From: Natronosalvus amylolyticus
GTDB taxonomy: Archaea > Halobacteriota > Halobacteria > Halobacteriales > Natrialbaceae
Direction of reading: 5' to 3'
DNA: 64,000 nt
Assembly (NCBI RefSeq): GCF_024298845.1
Contig: NZ_CP101156.1
Span: forward strand, 186,001 to 250,000
Position numbers and translations under genes: made by a program. Below the pieces are notes generated by a model. That model searched no databases, was not told the origin of the DNA, and saw only the letters and a program-made list of their open reading frames with translations. Below are positions 36,014 through 45,926 of the stretch, in pieces (position 1 is the stretch's first letter; every line of letters begins with the position of its first letter).

Positions 36014-37063
36014 TCAGTTGGCGATCCCCACCGTCCACTCGAGGCCGAGCCACTCGTGCACCAGGAACTCGAGGGCGTTGATCAGGTAGTGAGCCACCAC
36101 GACCACCAGCAGGCTACCCGTTGTGATGAACAGCCACGCGAGGACCAGCCCTAGCAAACCGGTGACGACGATGCCGGTTCGACCCTGTGCGCCGTGACCG
36201 AGAGCGAACGCTGCCGAGGAGCCAACGGCGAGTATCCACAGCGGGATATCGAACCCCGCCGACAGTGCCCCGATTAGCGCGGCGCGAAAGAGGAGCTCCT
36301 CGAACAGCGCGACGACTGGCAAGACGAGGCCGAGCAACACGGCCCAGCCGGCGGTACTATCGGGTGCCAGCAGCCCTCGAAGCCCTTCGTCGTGTTCGAG
36401 ACCGAAGTGGGTCGCAATCGTGGCCCCGAGTTCGTTCCCCACGTAGAGAATCAGCCCGGCAAGGACGCCAACCGTGATGCCAGTCAGTAGATACTCACTT
36501 TCGAGCGCGACGCCCAGTGTCTCGAGTGGGACGTTTGTGTAGACGATTGCCCCGATGAGCACCCCCGCGAACAATCCCTGGGTGAGCGCAACGTTCGCCA
36601 GTAAGGCCATCGTCGAGAGCTCCTCGACCGGCGACGGGCGATGCGGTTGCCGGTCGACCGGTGGTGTTTCGGAGTCAGAGTCCGGTGATGTTTCGGAGGC
36701 AGAGCCCGGTGATGTTTCCGGGTCAGATCCAGAGATCGGAAACTCGCTCGAGCCTGGAGCTGTGCTGGAATCGGCCTCCCCGTTTGTCTGCGTTGCTGGC
36801 GAACGACCGTCGGGCGGCCCGGCTGTTTCACCCTCCGGCCTCTCACGGTCGCTTGACTCGCATGGCGACGTGGCCGAATTCTCCTCGAGTTCCGACTCTC
36901 GGCGGCCGGTCCACACTGTTTCTGCTGCGTTCGGTCGCTGGTCGCCGGTCGGTGGGCTCTCACCCGTGCCGAGCCCCAGCCCCTCGGCGGTCAGCCTGGT
37001 TAACACCAACACCACCACGAGGACGATGGCGGTTATCCCGGCGAACGTCACCCACTGGGTCAT
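36014..37063 (-). CDS. CPBP-family intramembrane metalloprotease
   Basis: A 349-aa membrane protein of the CPBP (CAAX protease and bacteriocin-processing) family. The catalytic Glu-Glu-x3-Arg is in FEELLFRAALIG and a second motif His in FALGHGAQG, each at the end of a hydrophobic helix. Residue 1-25 is a membrane anchor; residues about 30-125 are a disordered Ser/Pro/Glu-rich linker with a repeated ETSPGSASETSPDSDSETPP-like pattern. The start is the ATG at 37061-37063. It lies just downstream of lonB on the same strand (142-bp gap). Confidence 0.88.
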   Translation of the reverse strand: MTQWVTFAGITAIVLVVVLVLTRLTAEGLGLGTGESPPTGDQRPNAAETVWTGRRESELEENSATSPCESSDRERPEGETAGPPDGRSPATQTNGEADSSTAPGSSEFPISGSDPETSPGSASETSPDSDSETPPVDRQPHRPSPVEELSTMALLANVALTQGLFAGVLIGAIVYTNVPLETLGVALESEYLLTGITVGVLAGLILYVGNELGATIATHFGLEHDEGLRGLLAPDSTAGWAVLLGLVLPVVALFEELLFRAALIGALSAGFDIPLWILAVGSSAAFALGHGAQGRTGIVVTGLLGLVLAWLFITTGSLLVVVVAHYLINALEFLVHEWLGLEWTVGIAN

Positions 37064-37204
37064 CGCTCGAAGGTACGAAGGGTCGACAAAAGAGGGTTTG
37101 GCTCGAGACAGTGCACGTTCGGGGTTGTGACTGCCTCGAGTACGCACCAAAGAGCAGTGACTACCGAGGCGAGTAAAAGTCGAAGCCGAAACGTCGGCGG
37201 AAAA

Positions 37205-39502
37205 TTACTGCGGACTTGGACTCGAACCGGTACCGGTCGCGCCAGGGCCGGATTTGTCGAGTGCGGAGCCGGTGATCGCCTTGAGGCGGTCAACCAGCGA
37301 ATCCTTCTGCGGTTCGCCCATCAGGGCGACGTCCAGCACTTCGCTGATGTTGTCACAGGGGATGATCTCGATCATATCCTTGTACTCGTCTTCGATCATC
37401 ACGTCCTGCTCGTTGGTTTTGGGAATGATGACCTTGGTACAGCCGGCTTTCGCAGCAGCCTCGATTTTGTGGGTGACCCCACCGACCGGCAACACGTCGC
37501 CGCGAACCGACAGCGAACCGGTCATCGCGACCGACTGGTCGACGGGGATGTCCTCGAGGGCGCTGATGACGGCCGTCGCCACCGTAATGGAGGCCGAGTC
37601 GCCGTCGACACCCTGTTGGCCGGCCTGGACGAACTGGATGTGGACGTCCTTCTCGGAGAGGTCGACGTCCGAGAACTTCTTGATAATCGCCGAGACGTTC
37701 TGGACGGATTCTTCGGCCATCTCCTTGAGCTGGCCCGTGGCGATGACTTTTCCGCCACCCTGTGTGGGGGCGATTTCGGCCATCACGGGCAGCATGATAC
37801 CGGAGTCTTCGCCCATCACGGCGAGCCCGTTGACACGACCCTCGACGCCGCCCTCGTTGACCTGCAGTTCGTAGTCTTTGCGGCGTTCGATGTAGTCGTC
37901 TGCCAGTTGCTGTTCGATAGAGCGCGAGCGCCCCTTCGCCTGTAAGACGTGTTCACGTGTCGTGAAGTCGGTGTCCTCGGCTCGAGCGATGTCGCCGGCA
38001 ACGCGAACCAGCCCACCGAGGTTTCGGAAGTGCAGTGTCAGGTGCTCCTTGCGACCAGCCCGGCGTTTTGCCTCGAGGATGACCTCCTCGACGGCATCAC
38101 GGGTAAAGTGAGGAAGCCGGCCGTCGCGCTCGACTTCCTGGGCGATGAACCGGGCGTACTTCCGGCGCATCTCGGGGGTGTCCTCGATGGTGTCGTCCAT
38201 GTAGACCTCGTATCCGTAGCCTTTGATACGGCTGCGGAGTGCGGGGTGCATGTTCTCCATCGCGTCGAGGTTCCCGGCAGCGATCATGATGAAATCACAG
38301 GGGACGGGTTCGGTCTGGACCATCGCACCCGAGGAGCGCTCGGACTGACCCGTGATGGCGAACTCGCCTTCCTGGATGGCGGTCATCAGCTTCTGCTGGG
38401 TTCGCACGTCGAGGGTGTTGATCTCGTCGACGAACAACACGCCCTTATTCGATTTGTGAATCGAACCGGGTTCGACGCGGTCGTGGCTCGGCGTCTCCAT
38501 CCCACCGGACTGGAACGGGTCGTGGCGGACGTCGCCGAGCAGCGCACCGGCGTGAGCACCGGTCGCGTCCTCGAACGGAGCCGTGCGCTGTTCGCCGTTG
38601 TTGACGATCATGTTCGGCACCATCGCGTCGATGCCACGAGAGGTGTACCGGAAGATCAGCCAGATGATACCGGCAGCGAGAATCCCGAGCAGAATCTGCC
38701 TGGCGATGATCGCGTAGACGACGATGATCGCGATGATGATCCACATCAGGATCGAACGCATCTGGTTGCGTTTCCTGGCTTCTTCCTTGTGGGCGTCGAT
38801 GATCTGTTCACCCTTACCAGCCGGAACGGTGCGCACTTTCGGTGCGTTGCCGTCGTCCGGGTTATGGTAGACGAGAACGTCCTGGAGGTCCTCTTTCGGC
38901 AGCAACTGACTCATCGCCTTGGCGAGCATCGATTTCCCTGTCCCGGGAGAACCGATCATCATGACGTGACGGCGCTGCTTGGCCGCCTTGATAATGATGT
39001 CTCGAGCCTCGTCCTGTCCGATCACCTGATCGACGAGTCGGTCCGGGACTTCGATATCTTCGGTCGAATCGATTTTGAGGCCGCCGAGCAGGTCCTCGTC
39101 TTCGATCTCTTCATCGATTTCGACGCCAGGGTCGACCTCGACGGAACTGCCGAGGTCTTCGACGGTCTCGATGTCGTCTTCCGTCGGTGTCTCGTCATCG
39201 GACGGGGATCCCTCAGCGAGTTCGTCGCTGTCACCATCGGTTGCGTCCGATTCGCTCGAGCCATCGAGCAGTGAGAGCGACTCTTCGAGTGGATCTGTGG
39301 GTTCTTCGTCTGCAACAGAGGTGGTGTCTTCGGCCCCTGCTTCGACGTCGCCAGTGGTGTCCGAACTATCCACAGCCTGTCCCTGGCCATCGCCGGCGGA
39401 GCCATCGTCTGTTCGTGACGACTCCTCCTGTGCGGATGGGACGGATTCCTCCTCGGGGGCGCCGTCCGCTGGAGGGTCGTCGACGTTCGTATCGTTACTC
39501 AT
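37205..39502 (-). CDS. lonB: Membrane-bound ATP-dependent protease LonB
   Basis: A 765-aa archaeal LonB. Domains in order: a ~140-residue Asp/Glu-rich N-terminal extension (halophile-specific), the AAA+ ATPase with Walker [12 protein letters not shown] (about residue 188) and Walker B FVDEINTL, a two-helix membrane anchor inserted in the ATPase module ([16 protein letters not shown] and [12 protein letters not shown]), and the C-terminal Ser-Lys protease with GDSASIT (catalytic Ser) and KVIIPKTNE (catalytic Lys region). It degrades membrane and soluble proteins and is essential in Haloferax, where it controls carotenoid and lipid synthesis enzymes. The start is the ATG at 39500-39502. Confidence 0.97.
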   Translation of the reverse strand: MSNDTNVDDPPADGAPEEESVPSAQEESSRTDDGSAGDGQGQAVDSSDTTGDVEAGAEDTTSVADEEPTDPLEESLSLLDGSSESDATDGDSDELAEGSPSDDETPTEDDIETVEDLGSSVEVDPGVEIDEEIEDEDLLGGLKIDSTEDIEVPDRLVDQVIGQDEARDIIIKAAKQRRHVMMIGSPGTGKSMLAKAMSQLLPKEDLQDVLVYHNPDDGNAPKVRTVPAGKGEQIIDAHKEEARKRNQMRSILMWIIIAIIVVYAIIARQILLGILAAGIIWLIFRYTSRGIDAMVPNMIVNNGEQRTAPFEDATGAHAGALLGDVRHDPFQSGGMETPSHDRVEPGSIHKSNKGVLFVDEINTLDVRTQQKLMTAIQEGEFAITGQSERSSGAMVQTEPVPCDFIMIAAGNLDAMENMHPALRSRIKGYGYEVYMDDTIEDTPEMRRKYARFIAQEVERDGRLPHFTRDAVEEVILEAKRRAGRKEHLTLHFRNLGGLVRVAGDIARAEDTDFTTREHVLQAKGRSRSIEQQLADDYIERRKDYELQVNEGGVEGRVNGLAVMGEDSGIMLPVMAEIAPTQGGGKVIATGQLKEMAEESVQNVSAIIKKFSDVDLSEKDVHIQFVQAGQQGVDGDSASITVATAVISALEDIPVDQSVAMTGSLSVRGDVLPVGGVTHKIEAAAKAGCTKVIIPKTNEQDVMIEDEYKDMIEIIPCDNISEVLDVALMGEPQKDSLVDRLKAITGSALDKSGPGATGTGSSPSPQ

Positions 39503-39541
39503 AGAATGCTTTTCAGTATTGCAACGGAAGGGATTGCGACT

Positions 39542-39551
39542 GATATACTTT
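39542..39551 (-). promoter_or_regulatory. TATA-like box of lonB
   Basis: AAAGTATATC on the minus strand, 39 nt before the lonB ATG. The spacing allows a short leader. Confidence 0.45.
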
Positions 39552-39636
39552 CTCCCTTCTACTGAACCGCGGGACCGACACAGGGGCCTTCAAACGGCTG
39601 AATTCGCCGCTTTCTCTCGTCAAAACGACCTCGCCA

Positions 39637-39646
39637 CCCTTAAGAG
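39637..39646 (+). promoter_or_regulatory. TATA-like box of nadM
   Basis: CCCTTAAGAG, 22 nt before the nadM ATG; similar in form and spacing to the aspS box. Confidence 0.4.
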
Positions 39647-39668
39647 TCCCACCCACGACGTGACAGGT

Positions 39669-40187
39669 ATGACGCGGGGGTTTTACATTGGTCGCTTTCA
39701 GCCCTATCATAACGGGCATCACACGATGGTCGAACGGATTGCCGACGACGTCGACGAACTCGTTCTCGGCATCGGCAGCGCTGGCGATTCACACTCGACG
39801 CGAAACCCGTTCACTGCCGGCGAGCGTATTATGATGATTACCAAAGCCGTCCAGGAGTTCGATATTACGACGTATGCCGTCCCCATCGAAGACCTCGACC
39901 GAAACTCCGTCTGGGTAAGCCACGTCCAGAGTATGAGCCCGGATTTCGACGTCGCCTACTCGAACAACCCCCTGGTTATCCAGCTCTTTCGTGAAGCAAG
40001 CGTCGAGGTCAGAGAGTCCCCGATGTTCAAACGAGAAATCCTCGAGGGGACTGCCGTCCGCAAACGGATGATCGAAGACGAAAACTGGCAATCCCGCGTC
40101 CCGGACGCCGTCGTCGACGTCATCGACGAAATCGGTGGCATCGAGCGGATACAGATGGTTGCCGACGACGACTCCAACGGTCGATAG
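39669..40187 (+). CDS. nadM: Nicotinamide-nucleotide adenylyltransferase
   Basis: A 172-aa archaeal NMN adenylyltransferase making NAD from NMN and ATP. The nucleotidyltransferase HxGH motif is GRFQPYHNGH (residues 8-17), followed by GIGSAGDSHSTRNPFTAGER, where the family's substrate-binding loop lies, and the second motif region GTAVRKRM (family ISSTxxR position). The length is normal. The start is the ATG at 39669; the longer open frame upstream is antisense to lonB. It is divergent from lonB. Confidence 0.95.
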   Translation: MTRGFYIGRFQPYHNGHHTMVERIADDVDELVLGIGSAGDSHSTRNPFTAGERIMMITKAVQEFDITTYAVPIEDLDRNSVWVSHVQSMSPDFDVAYSNNPLVIQLFREASVEVRESPMFKREILEGTAVRKRMIEDENWQSRVPDAVVDVIDEIGGIERIQMVADDDSNGR

Positions 40188-40255
40188 CAGCCCTCGAGCG
40201 ATCGATTACGATTTCCGTCGTGAACTTTTTTGGGAACTGCCGTCTCTTGGTGCGT

Positions 40256-41107
40256 ATGATTACACTCGCCTCTGACTTTGGCTCTCCGTACCCCGCGGCG
40301 ATGAAAGGCGTCCTGCTCGAGCGAACCGATTCTGCTACGCGGCTGGTCGACCTCACCCACGAACTGCCGCGGGGAGACGTTCGCTCGAGTGCGTTCTGGC
40401 TTCGCGAGATCCTCCCGTACGTTCCGCCAGCGATTCATCTCGTCGTCGTCGATCCCGGTGTCGGCACGGATCGACGAGCGATTGTCGTCAATGCGGGCGA
40501 TCACCGGCTGGTGGGCCCCGACAACGGCGTCTTACTGCCGGTTGCGCGACGTCTGGTGGGCAATGCCGAACAGCATTCGGATATCGAGTCGGCTGACGAC
40601 CCAGCAGCAGACGTCGAGGCGTACGTCGTCGACGAATCAGCACTCGAGACTCCTGTTCCCACGGGCGGCAAAGCGGAAGCCGCCGGAAGCACTACCTTCC
40701 ACGGTCGGGACGTATTTGCCCCGATTGCGGCTGCCCTCGAGGAGACGAGTCAGTCGCTCGAGACGCTCCCCTGGCTCAGTCCGCTTTCGGAGCCGATCGA
40801 CTGTAGGCTCCCAACGGCTGCAACCGACGGCGACACCGCCGACGCGACGGTGCTCGCTGTCGACGATTTCGGCAACGTGATTACGAACGTTCCAGGTCGC
40901 TTCCTCGAGGGGGTCGACAGGGTGCTGGTAGATGACGAGCGCGTCCCAGTTGGGGAGACGTTTGCCTCCGTCGAGCGCGGCGAACCGGTCGCGCTCGTGG
41001 GGAGTCACGGCTACGTCGAACTCGACGTGAACGATGGGCGTGGCTCGGAGGCGTTCGGCCTGTTTGTCGATGAACACGTCACTCTCGAGCGTCTCGAGAG
41101 CCCCTGA
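40256..41107 (+). CDS. SAM hydroxide adenosyltransferase (DUF62)
   Basis: A 283-aa enzyme of the fluorinase/chlorinase superfamily that uses water to split S-adenosylmethionine into adenosine and methionine. Family motifs: ITLASDFGSPYPAAMKG at the N-terminus, LTHELPRGDVRSSAFWL, HLVVVDPGVGTDRRAI (Asp-His-Arg triad region) and GRDVFAPIAAAL, with DDFGNVITNV in the C-terminal domain. The archaeal Asp/Arg/His set, rather than fluorinase-specific residues, points to hydrolysis. The start is the ATG at 40256. It follows nadM by 68 bp on the same strand. Confidence 0.93.
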   Translation: MITLASDFGSPYPAAMKGVLLERTDSATRLVDLTHELPRGDVRSSAFWLREILPYVPPAIHLVVVDPGVGTDRRAIVVNAGDHRLVGPDNGVLLPVARRLVGNAEQHSDIESADDPAADVEAYVVDESALETPVPTGGKAEAAGSTTFHGRDVFAPIAAALEETSQSLETLPWLSPLSEPIDCRLPTAATDGDTADATVLAVDDFGNVITNVPGRFLEGVDRVLVDDERVPVGETFASVERGEPVALVGSHGYVELDVNDGRGSEAFGLFVDEHVTLERLESP

Positions 41108-41156
41108 TAGCCAAGTTTCTCACTGTCTCCCTGATAGCCAGTGTTCTCACTGACAG
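41104..41156. repeat. Tandem 27-bp direct repeat after the SAM hydrolase gene
   Basis: Two copies of CTGATAGCCA followed by a TTCTCACTG-containing tail, period 27 bp (copies begin at 41104 and 41131). The first copy includes the stop codon. Its origin is unknown. Confidence 0.6.
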
Positions 41157-41162
41157 TCCACG

Positions 41163-41525
41163 TTATGCCGGTGTTGGTGTGCGTTTCGGGTCGATGACGA
41201 TCTCGCCGTCGGCACGGACCGTAACGTCACACTGTGCGAAACTGAACGATATCGCCCCGTCGCCGACGCGTGGTTCGTCACCGCGCCAGTGGACGAACAG
41301 TTCGTTGAGTGCGTCGGGATTGACACACTCGTGGAGCGCCTCGAGATCTTCCGGCTCTTTTCCGAGGACGGAAGAAACCGCCATCAGCAAGGCGGTGCTT
41401 ACCGGTTCGTACTCCCCCATGTCACACCAGGTGTGATACGTCCCCCCACAATCGTCGTAGTAGACCGGCCGCTCATCAGGTCCCCCGATCTGTGTCAGTC
41501 GGTCAATTGGTGGATTGTGGGACAT
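41163..41525 (-). CDS. HalOD1 output-domain protein
   Basis: A 120-aa soluble protein consisting mostly of a HalOD1 domain (residues about 40-112: STALLMAVSSVLGKEPEDLE and DGAISFSFAQCDVTVRADG). HalOD1 is a haloarchaea-specific output module, found alone or at the end of signalling proteins. The ~40-residue N-terminal part contains Cys-rich spots (YYDDCGGTYHTWCD) that might bind metal. The start is the ATG at 41523-41525. It is convergent with the SAM hydrolase gene. Confidence 0.85.
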   Translation of the reverse strand: MSHNPPIDRLTQIGGPDERPVYYDDCGGTYHTWCDMGEYEPVSTALLMAVSSVLGKEPEDLEALHECVNPDALNELFVHWRGDEPRVGDGAISFSFAQCDVTVRADGEIVIDPKRTPTPA

Positions 41526-41615
41526 TACAAACGGAAGTTACGACTTGTTAACACTTAACATTGTTGGCCCACAGAGACCGTCTCGAGCCCTGAAATAGAA
41601 AGGAAGGTGATCCGC

Positions 41616-43193
41616 TTATTCGGCAGCGATAACGTCGTCGATACGGACGATCATGGTGGCGGCTTCGGTGGCACTTTCGACGGCTTCGCGTTTCACGTCG
41701 GCGGGGTCGACGACGCCGTATTCGACCGGGTCGTCGATGGTAACGGTTTCACCGTCGGTAATAAGGCCGGCGCGCCCCTCGGCTTCGTGGGCTGCGCGCA
41801 GGTCGACCAGCGAGTCGATTGGGTCCTGGCCGGTGTTGCCGGCGAGCGTCCGTGGGATGATGTCCATGGCGTCGGCGAACGCCGTCACGGCGAGCTGTTT
41901 GCGGCCTTCGATACCGGCAGCAGCCGAGCGGACGTGGTCGGCGATAGCGATTTCGGTTGCGCCAGCACCGGGCACGACCTCACCGCTCTCGAGGGCGGTC
42001 GAGGCGACGTCGAGAGCGTCACCGATGGCGCGCTCGAGTTCGTCGGCGACGTGGTCGGTTCCGCCACGAACGAAGACGGTGACGGCTTCGGCGGCAGCAC
42101 CGCCTTCGACGAACGCGAGTTCGTCGTCGCCGTAGGCTTCACTGCGGACGCGGTCGGCGTGACCGAACGCTTCTTCCGTGAGGTCTTCGAGCGCACCGAC
42201 ACGTCGGGCACCGGTGGCATTGGCGACTTTGCGGGCTTTCTTGTTGCTGATGTCGTCGAAGGTCAGGATTCCTTCGCTGGCGAGCAGCGAGGCGACGCGG
42301 TCGTCGACGCTGTCGGTGGTAAAGAGCACGTCGACGCCGCTGTCGATGACGTCCTGGGCGTACTGGCGGAGTTCGGCCTCTTCGTGGTCGAGGGCGGCGG
42401 TGAGCTGGTCCATGGAGTCGATGGAGTACTCCGCGTCGACCTCGCCGGTGCGGACGCCGAGTTCGACGTCGAGAATACCGATTGAGGCGTCTTCGATGAC
42501 GGTTGGCATCTCGTCGTGGGCCGGCTCTTCGTCGATGATGATCCCGGAGACCAGTTCGGTCGCACTCGAGGAAGCGCCGACCTGGGTGTGGACCTCGATG
42601 TTGTCTCGGGCGACGCCCTCGTCGCTGTCGACGTGGCGGACGGCTTCGACGACAGTCTCTGCCAGGGCTTCGGGTGTGAGTCCACCGGTGCCCTTGCCAG
42701 TCATACTGGATTCGGCGACCTGGACGAGCAGTTCGTCGTCGACTTCGACGTTGAGTACCTGTTCGTCGATGGCTTCGAGGGCGATGCGAGCAGCCTCGTG
42801 GTAGCCTTCGACGATCGTCGTCGCGTGGACGTCCTGTTCGATGAGATCCTCGGCTTCGGCGAGCAACGTTCCGGAGAGAACCGAGGCCGTCGTCGTCCCG
42901 TCACCGACCTCGTCCTCCTGGGACTCGGCGACTTCGACGATCATCTGGGCAGCCGGGTGCTCGATGTCCATCTCGTTGAGGATGGTCGCGCCGTCGTTCG
43001 TGATGACGACGTTCCCGCTCGAGTCGACGAGCATTTTGTCCATCCCTCGCGGCCCAAGTGTCGTCCGTACGGCTTCGGAGACCGCTTTGCCGGCCATGAT
43101 GTTGGACGACTGGGCATCCCGCCCCTGGGTTCGCTTGCTATCCTCGCTCAGAATGAACATAGGCTGTCCGCCCATGCGTCGCTGTTGTGCCAT
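41616..43193 (-). CDS. Thermosome (group II chaperonin) subunit
   Basis: A 525-aa CCT/thermosome subunit that folds proteins in an ATP-driven double ring. Signature sequences: [46 protein letters not shown] (phosphate binding) and [16 protein letters not shown] in the apical/intermediate region, with [12 protein letters not shown] near the C-terminus. The tail is short and lacks the GGM-type repeat found on some haloarchaeal paralogues, so this is not the GGM-tailed subunit. The start is the ATG at 43191-43193 before [10 protein letters not shown]; the open frame upstream is not conserved. Confidence 0.97.
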   Translation of the reverse strand: MAQQRRMGGQPMFILSEDSKRTQGRDAQSSNIMAGKAVSEAVRTTLGPRGMDKMLVDSSGNVVITNDGATILNEMDIEHPAAQMIVEVAESQEDEVGDGTTTASVLSGTLLAEAEDLIEQDVHATTIVEGYHEAARIALEAIDEQVLNVEVDDELLVQVAESSMTGKGTGGLTPEALAETVVEAVRHVDSDEGVARDNIEVHTQVGASSSATELVSGIIIDEEPAHDEMPTVIEDASIGILDVELGVRTGEVDAEYSIDSMDQLTAALDHEEAELRQYAQDVIDSGVDVLFTTDSVDDRVASLLASEGILTFDDISNKKARKVANATGARRVGALEDLTEEAFGHADRVRSEAYGDDELAFVEGGAAAEAVTVFVRGGTDHVADELERAIGDALDVASTALESGEVVPGAGATEIAIADHVRSAAAGIEGRKQLAVTAFADAMDIIPRTLAGNTGQDPIDSLVDLRAAHEAEGRAGLITDGETVTIDDPVEYGVVDPADVKREAVESATEAATMIVRIDDVIAAE

Positions 43194-43227
43194 ATATGAT
43201 TCCTCATTACTTGTATCGTCAGCACTT

Positions 43228-43235
43228 CTATAAAA
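43228..43235 (-). promoter_or_regulatory. TATA box of the thermosome gene
   Basis: TTTTATAG on the minus strand, 34 nt before the ATG, preceded by CCGAAACAG, which resembles the haloarchaeal BRE. Strong match to haloarchaeal heat-shock chaperonin promoters in form. Confidence 0.6.
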
Positions 43236-43373
43236 CTGTTTCGGTGCCACCTCGCTCCCCTCTGGCGATTCGTATGTGAACGGTAGGCACACGGACGAGT
43301 CGCCACTGAACGGGTGGGACGCTCTCTGGAAATAACCCACTCGCCGGTACCACCGTCGTTCACCGGTACGCGT

Positions 43374-44255
43374 ATGTCAGATCACGCACGCGAAGCCGAT
43401 AGACCAATGACCTCCGAGGAACGAACGCCTGAACGAATGCTCGAGCTAGAACACGAGTTCCGGGTCGTCGACGTCCACGCTCGCCTGCAGACGGGTGCGG
43501 CTGTTCCCGCAGGCACGACCCCGCTCCAGCCGGACCGTCTCGAGCGCGAGATGCACCAGGCCGGTATCGTTCGATCTGTCGTTTTCCCGCCTGTGTCGCC
43601 GGAAACGAGCTACGTGGCGGCGAACAACGGGGTGGCCCGCCACAGTGTCGAACGGCCGTTTATCGCCTTCGCCCGAATCAACGGGGTCGACGAACCGGCC
43701 ACCAACGCTGGCAGCCGGTTTCGTAACGCCTTCAGCCGCCAGCAGGCACACCACACGACGCCCGAGGACGTCGAACAGTACGCCTACGACGACCGCTTTC
43801 ACGGGTTCGTACTCGACCCTGCCCTCGATGGGTTACCCACCGACGACGTGCTCGAGGTCCTCGATGACGTTTCGCTTCCGTTGCTCATCAGTGGTGGCGA
43901 GGGGGCACCGCCGGCCGTACTTGCAGACAGGCTGTTCGACCGATCGTTTCCCGTCATCGTCTCACACTTTGGCGGACATCCACTCAATCGAGAACTGATG
44001 CACGAAACCATCGACCACCTCGAGGGAACCGAGGACTGCTATCTCGAGACCAGCGCCGTCAGGTATCGCGACGTCCTCGAGCGTGCATTGCTCGAACATC
44101 CAGATAGGGTCTTTTTCGGCAGCGGCGTTCCCGACTGCCACCCGAACGTCGCCATCATGGAAATTCTCACACTCGACGTCTCGGCCGACAAACTCCATCG
44201 CGCCTTTTCGAAAAACGCCTGCAGGGTGATCGAGGCCCTCGGGCCACAGTGGTGA
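43374..44255 (+). CDS. Amidohydrolase-family (metal-dependent hydrolase) protein
   Basis: A 293-aa TIM-barrel hydrolase of the amidohydrolase_2 type. The first-strand motif is VVDVHARLQ (only one His where the family usually has DxHxH), then FHGFVLDPALDG, SFPVIVSHFGG (metal-binding His) and a C-terminal FGSGVPDCHP with Asp, followed by the usual FSKNACRVI (family NA-R). Because the first motif is incomplete, metal content and activity are uncertain. The start is the ATG at 43374. It is divergent from the thermosome gene. Substrate unknown. Confidence 0.8.
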   Translation: MSDHAREADRPMTSEERTPERMLELEHEFRVVDVHARLQTGAAVPAGTTPLQPDRLEREMHQAGIVRSVVFPPVSPETSYVAANNGVARHSVERPFIAFARINGVDEPATNAGSRFRNAFSRQQAHHTTPEDVEQYAYDDRFHGFVLDPALDGLPTDDVLEVLDDVSLPLLISGGEGAPPAVLADRLFDRSFPVIVSHFGGHPLNRELMHETIDHLEGTEDCYLETSAVRYRDVLERALLEHPDRVFFGSGVPDCHPNVAIMEILTLDVSADKLHRAFSKNACRVIEALGPQW

Positions 44256-44352
44256 GCGCTCGAGTGGGTGAATCACCCGCACGGTACTTCTGTCGCCGGC
44301 GCTTCCGACCCATCTCCGGAACACGTGCACTCGTCACGAGCGTGAATCTGCG

Positions 44353-44505
44353 TTACCGATTGAACTGTATGAGCGCCGCCCCCGACAATCCGACCATGAG
44401 GGCGCCCCAGACCAGCCATACCCAGACGGATTCCAGTTGGTACACCACCCACAGCGAGAGCGAAAACACGAGTGCCAACCCAACCGTTGCGCCCCACTCG
44501 TTCAT
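44353..44505 (-). CDS. 50-aa two-helix membrane protein
   Basis: A 50-aa protein with two hydrophobic helices (ATVGLALVFSLSLWVVYQL and WVWLVWGALMVGLSGAALIQF). It starts at the ATG 44503-44505 and ends with NR. The even spacing of aromatic and small residues in both helices supports a real gene. It is convergent with the amidohydrolase gene and divergent from the M42 peptidase. Function unknown. Confidence 0.6.
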   Translation of the reverse strand: MNEWGATVGLALVFSLSLWVVYQLESVWVWLVWGALMVGLSGAALIQFNR

Positions 44506-44621
44506 TACTCGAAGGTCGTGCTCAGGATACAAACGGGTTTCTTTCCCTCTCGGGCTCGAGAGACCATTCAAGTACCGCCGATCGATTCAAATACCCGGCA
44601 CAGGTACCCGTTTCCCACGGA

Positions 44622-44630
44622 CTTATACTG
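44622..44630 (+). promoter_or_regulatory. TATA-like box of the M42 peptidase gene
   Basis: CTTATACTG, 21 nt before the ATG at 44652. Confidence 0.5.
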
Positions 44631-44651
44631 GCGCCTTTCACACTTTTAACC

Positions 44652-45743
44652 ATGGCAGATTCGGAAACTGGTGCAGATGGGGAGCTATCGTTCGACCTCG
44701 AGTTGCTGACTGAACTCACCGAAACCAGCGGCGTTCCGGGCTACGAAGACCGTATCCGAGCGCTCGTCCAGCGCGAGTTCGAAGACAGTGTCGACCGCGT
44801 GCGGACGGACGCGATGGGAAACGTCGTCGGCACGCTCGAGGGTGACAGCGACTATTCGGTCGCCGTCGCCGCCCACATGGACGAGATCGGGTTCATGGTC
44901 AAACACGTCACCGGCGAAGAAGACGGCACGGGCTTTCTCCAGCTCGATGCGCTCGGCGGCTGGGACGCCCGCGTCCTGAAAGCCCAGCGGGTGACGATTC
45001 ACACCGACGATGGCGACCTGCCGGGCGTCATCGGCTCCCCGCCACCCCACACACTCAGCGAGGAAGAGCGCTCGAAAACGCCCGAAGTCGAGGACGTCTA
45101 CGTCGACACCGGGCTGCCAACCGAGGAACTCGAGGAGCGAGTGTCTCTCGGCGACCTCGTCACGATGGACCAACGGACCGAGCGCGTCGGGGAGACGGTC
45201 ACGGGCAAGGCCCTCGACGACCGAATCTGTCTGTTCGCGATGCTCGAGGCCGCTCGCAATATCGAGAACCCCGACGTAACGATTCACTTCTGTGCAACCG
45301 TCCAGGAAGAAGTCGGCCTCCGTGGTGCCCGGGCACTCGGCGTCGACGTCGACCCCGATCTGGCGATTGCCTTGGACGTCACCGTCGCCAACGACGTCCC
45401 CGGATTCGATGCGAGCAAGCACGTCACAACCCTCGGCGACGGCGCGGCGATCAAACTCAAAGACTCGAGCGTGATCACCAGCCCGAAAGTACATCGACGG
45501 CTCCGTGCCGTTGCCGAGGAGGCCGATATCGACCACCAGATCGAGATACTTCCGGCCGGCGGAACCGACACCGCCGGCTTCCAGAATACCGCCGGAGCAA
45601 AACCCGTCGGCGCACTCTCGATTCCGACGCGGTATCTTCACACCGTGACCGAAACCGCCCACGTTGACGACGTCACAGCGACGATCGATCTACTGACTGC
45701 ATTCCTCGAGAGCGAATCCGGCGAGCACGATTACACGTACTGA
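44652..45743 (+). CDS. M42-family aminopeptidase (TET-like)
   Basis: A 363-aa dizinc aminopeptidase of family M42, which in archaea forms dodecameric TET particles that finish off peptides after proteasome and protease action. Metal and catalytic motifs: AAHMDEIGFMV (His-x-Asp), the PDZ-like insert, GKALDDRICLF (bridging Asp), TVQEEVGLRGA (catalytic Glu pair), IALDVTVAND (Asp) and the final HTVTETAH (His). The length fits. The start is the ATG at 44652. The stop codon (45741-45743) forms the first three bases of a MITE-like element, so the element inserted at the very end of the gene. Confidence 0.95.
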   Translation: MADSETGADGELSFDLELLTELTETSGVPGYEDRIRALVQREFEDSVDRVRTDAMGNVVGTLEGDSDYSVAVAAHMDEIGFMVKHVTGEEDGTGFLQLDALGGWDARVLKAQRVTIHTDDGDLPGVIGSPPPHTLSEEERSKTPEVEDVYVDTGLPTEELEERVSLGDLVTMDQRTERVGETVTGKALDDRICLFAMLEAARNIENPDVTIHFCATVQEEVGLRGARALGVDVDPDLAIALDVTVANDVPGFDASKHVTTLGDGAAIKLKDSSVITSPKVHRRLRAVAEEADIDHQIEILPAGGTDTAGFQNTAGAKPVGALSIPTRYLHTVTETAHVDDVTATIDLLTAFLESESGEHDYTY

Positions 45744-45843
45744 TAGGGATTTCGTCGGCGTTCATCGGTACCGACGAAGAACCGAGGTACATCGTCGACA
45801 GCCGTCCTTCGAAGCCGCCGGCTGGCTACGATAATCCTCTGAG
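45741..45843 (+). mobile_element. MITE-like element, family 1, copy B
   Basis: A 103-bp copy starting TGATAGGGATTTCG and ending CGATAATCCTCTGAG. Same core as the copies at 14801 and 46932 (GCGTTCATCGGTACCGACGA). It begins in the stop codon of the M42 peptidase gene. Confidence 0.75.
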
Positions 45844-45854
45844 TCAACTATAGT

Positions 45855-45926
45855 AGCCAGTGAAACTGTTTACACACCTACAGCGATGCCCGCTTGTGAG
45901 CGGGTGTGCACTGACGTTCACTGGCT
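45855..45926. repeat. Nested hairpin
   Basis: Outer arms AGCCAGTGAA (45855-45864) and TTCACTGGCT (45917-45926) pair perfectly; inner arms CCCGCT (45889-45894) and AGCGGG (45899-45904) form a hairpin with a 4-nt loop. It may be a structured RNA, a terminator or a mobile palindrome. Confidence 0.6.
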
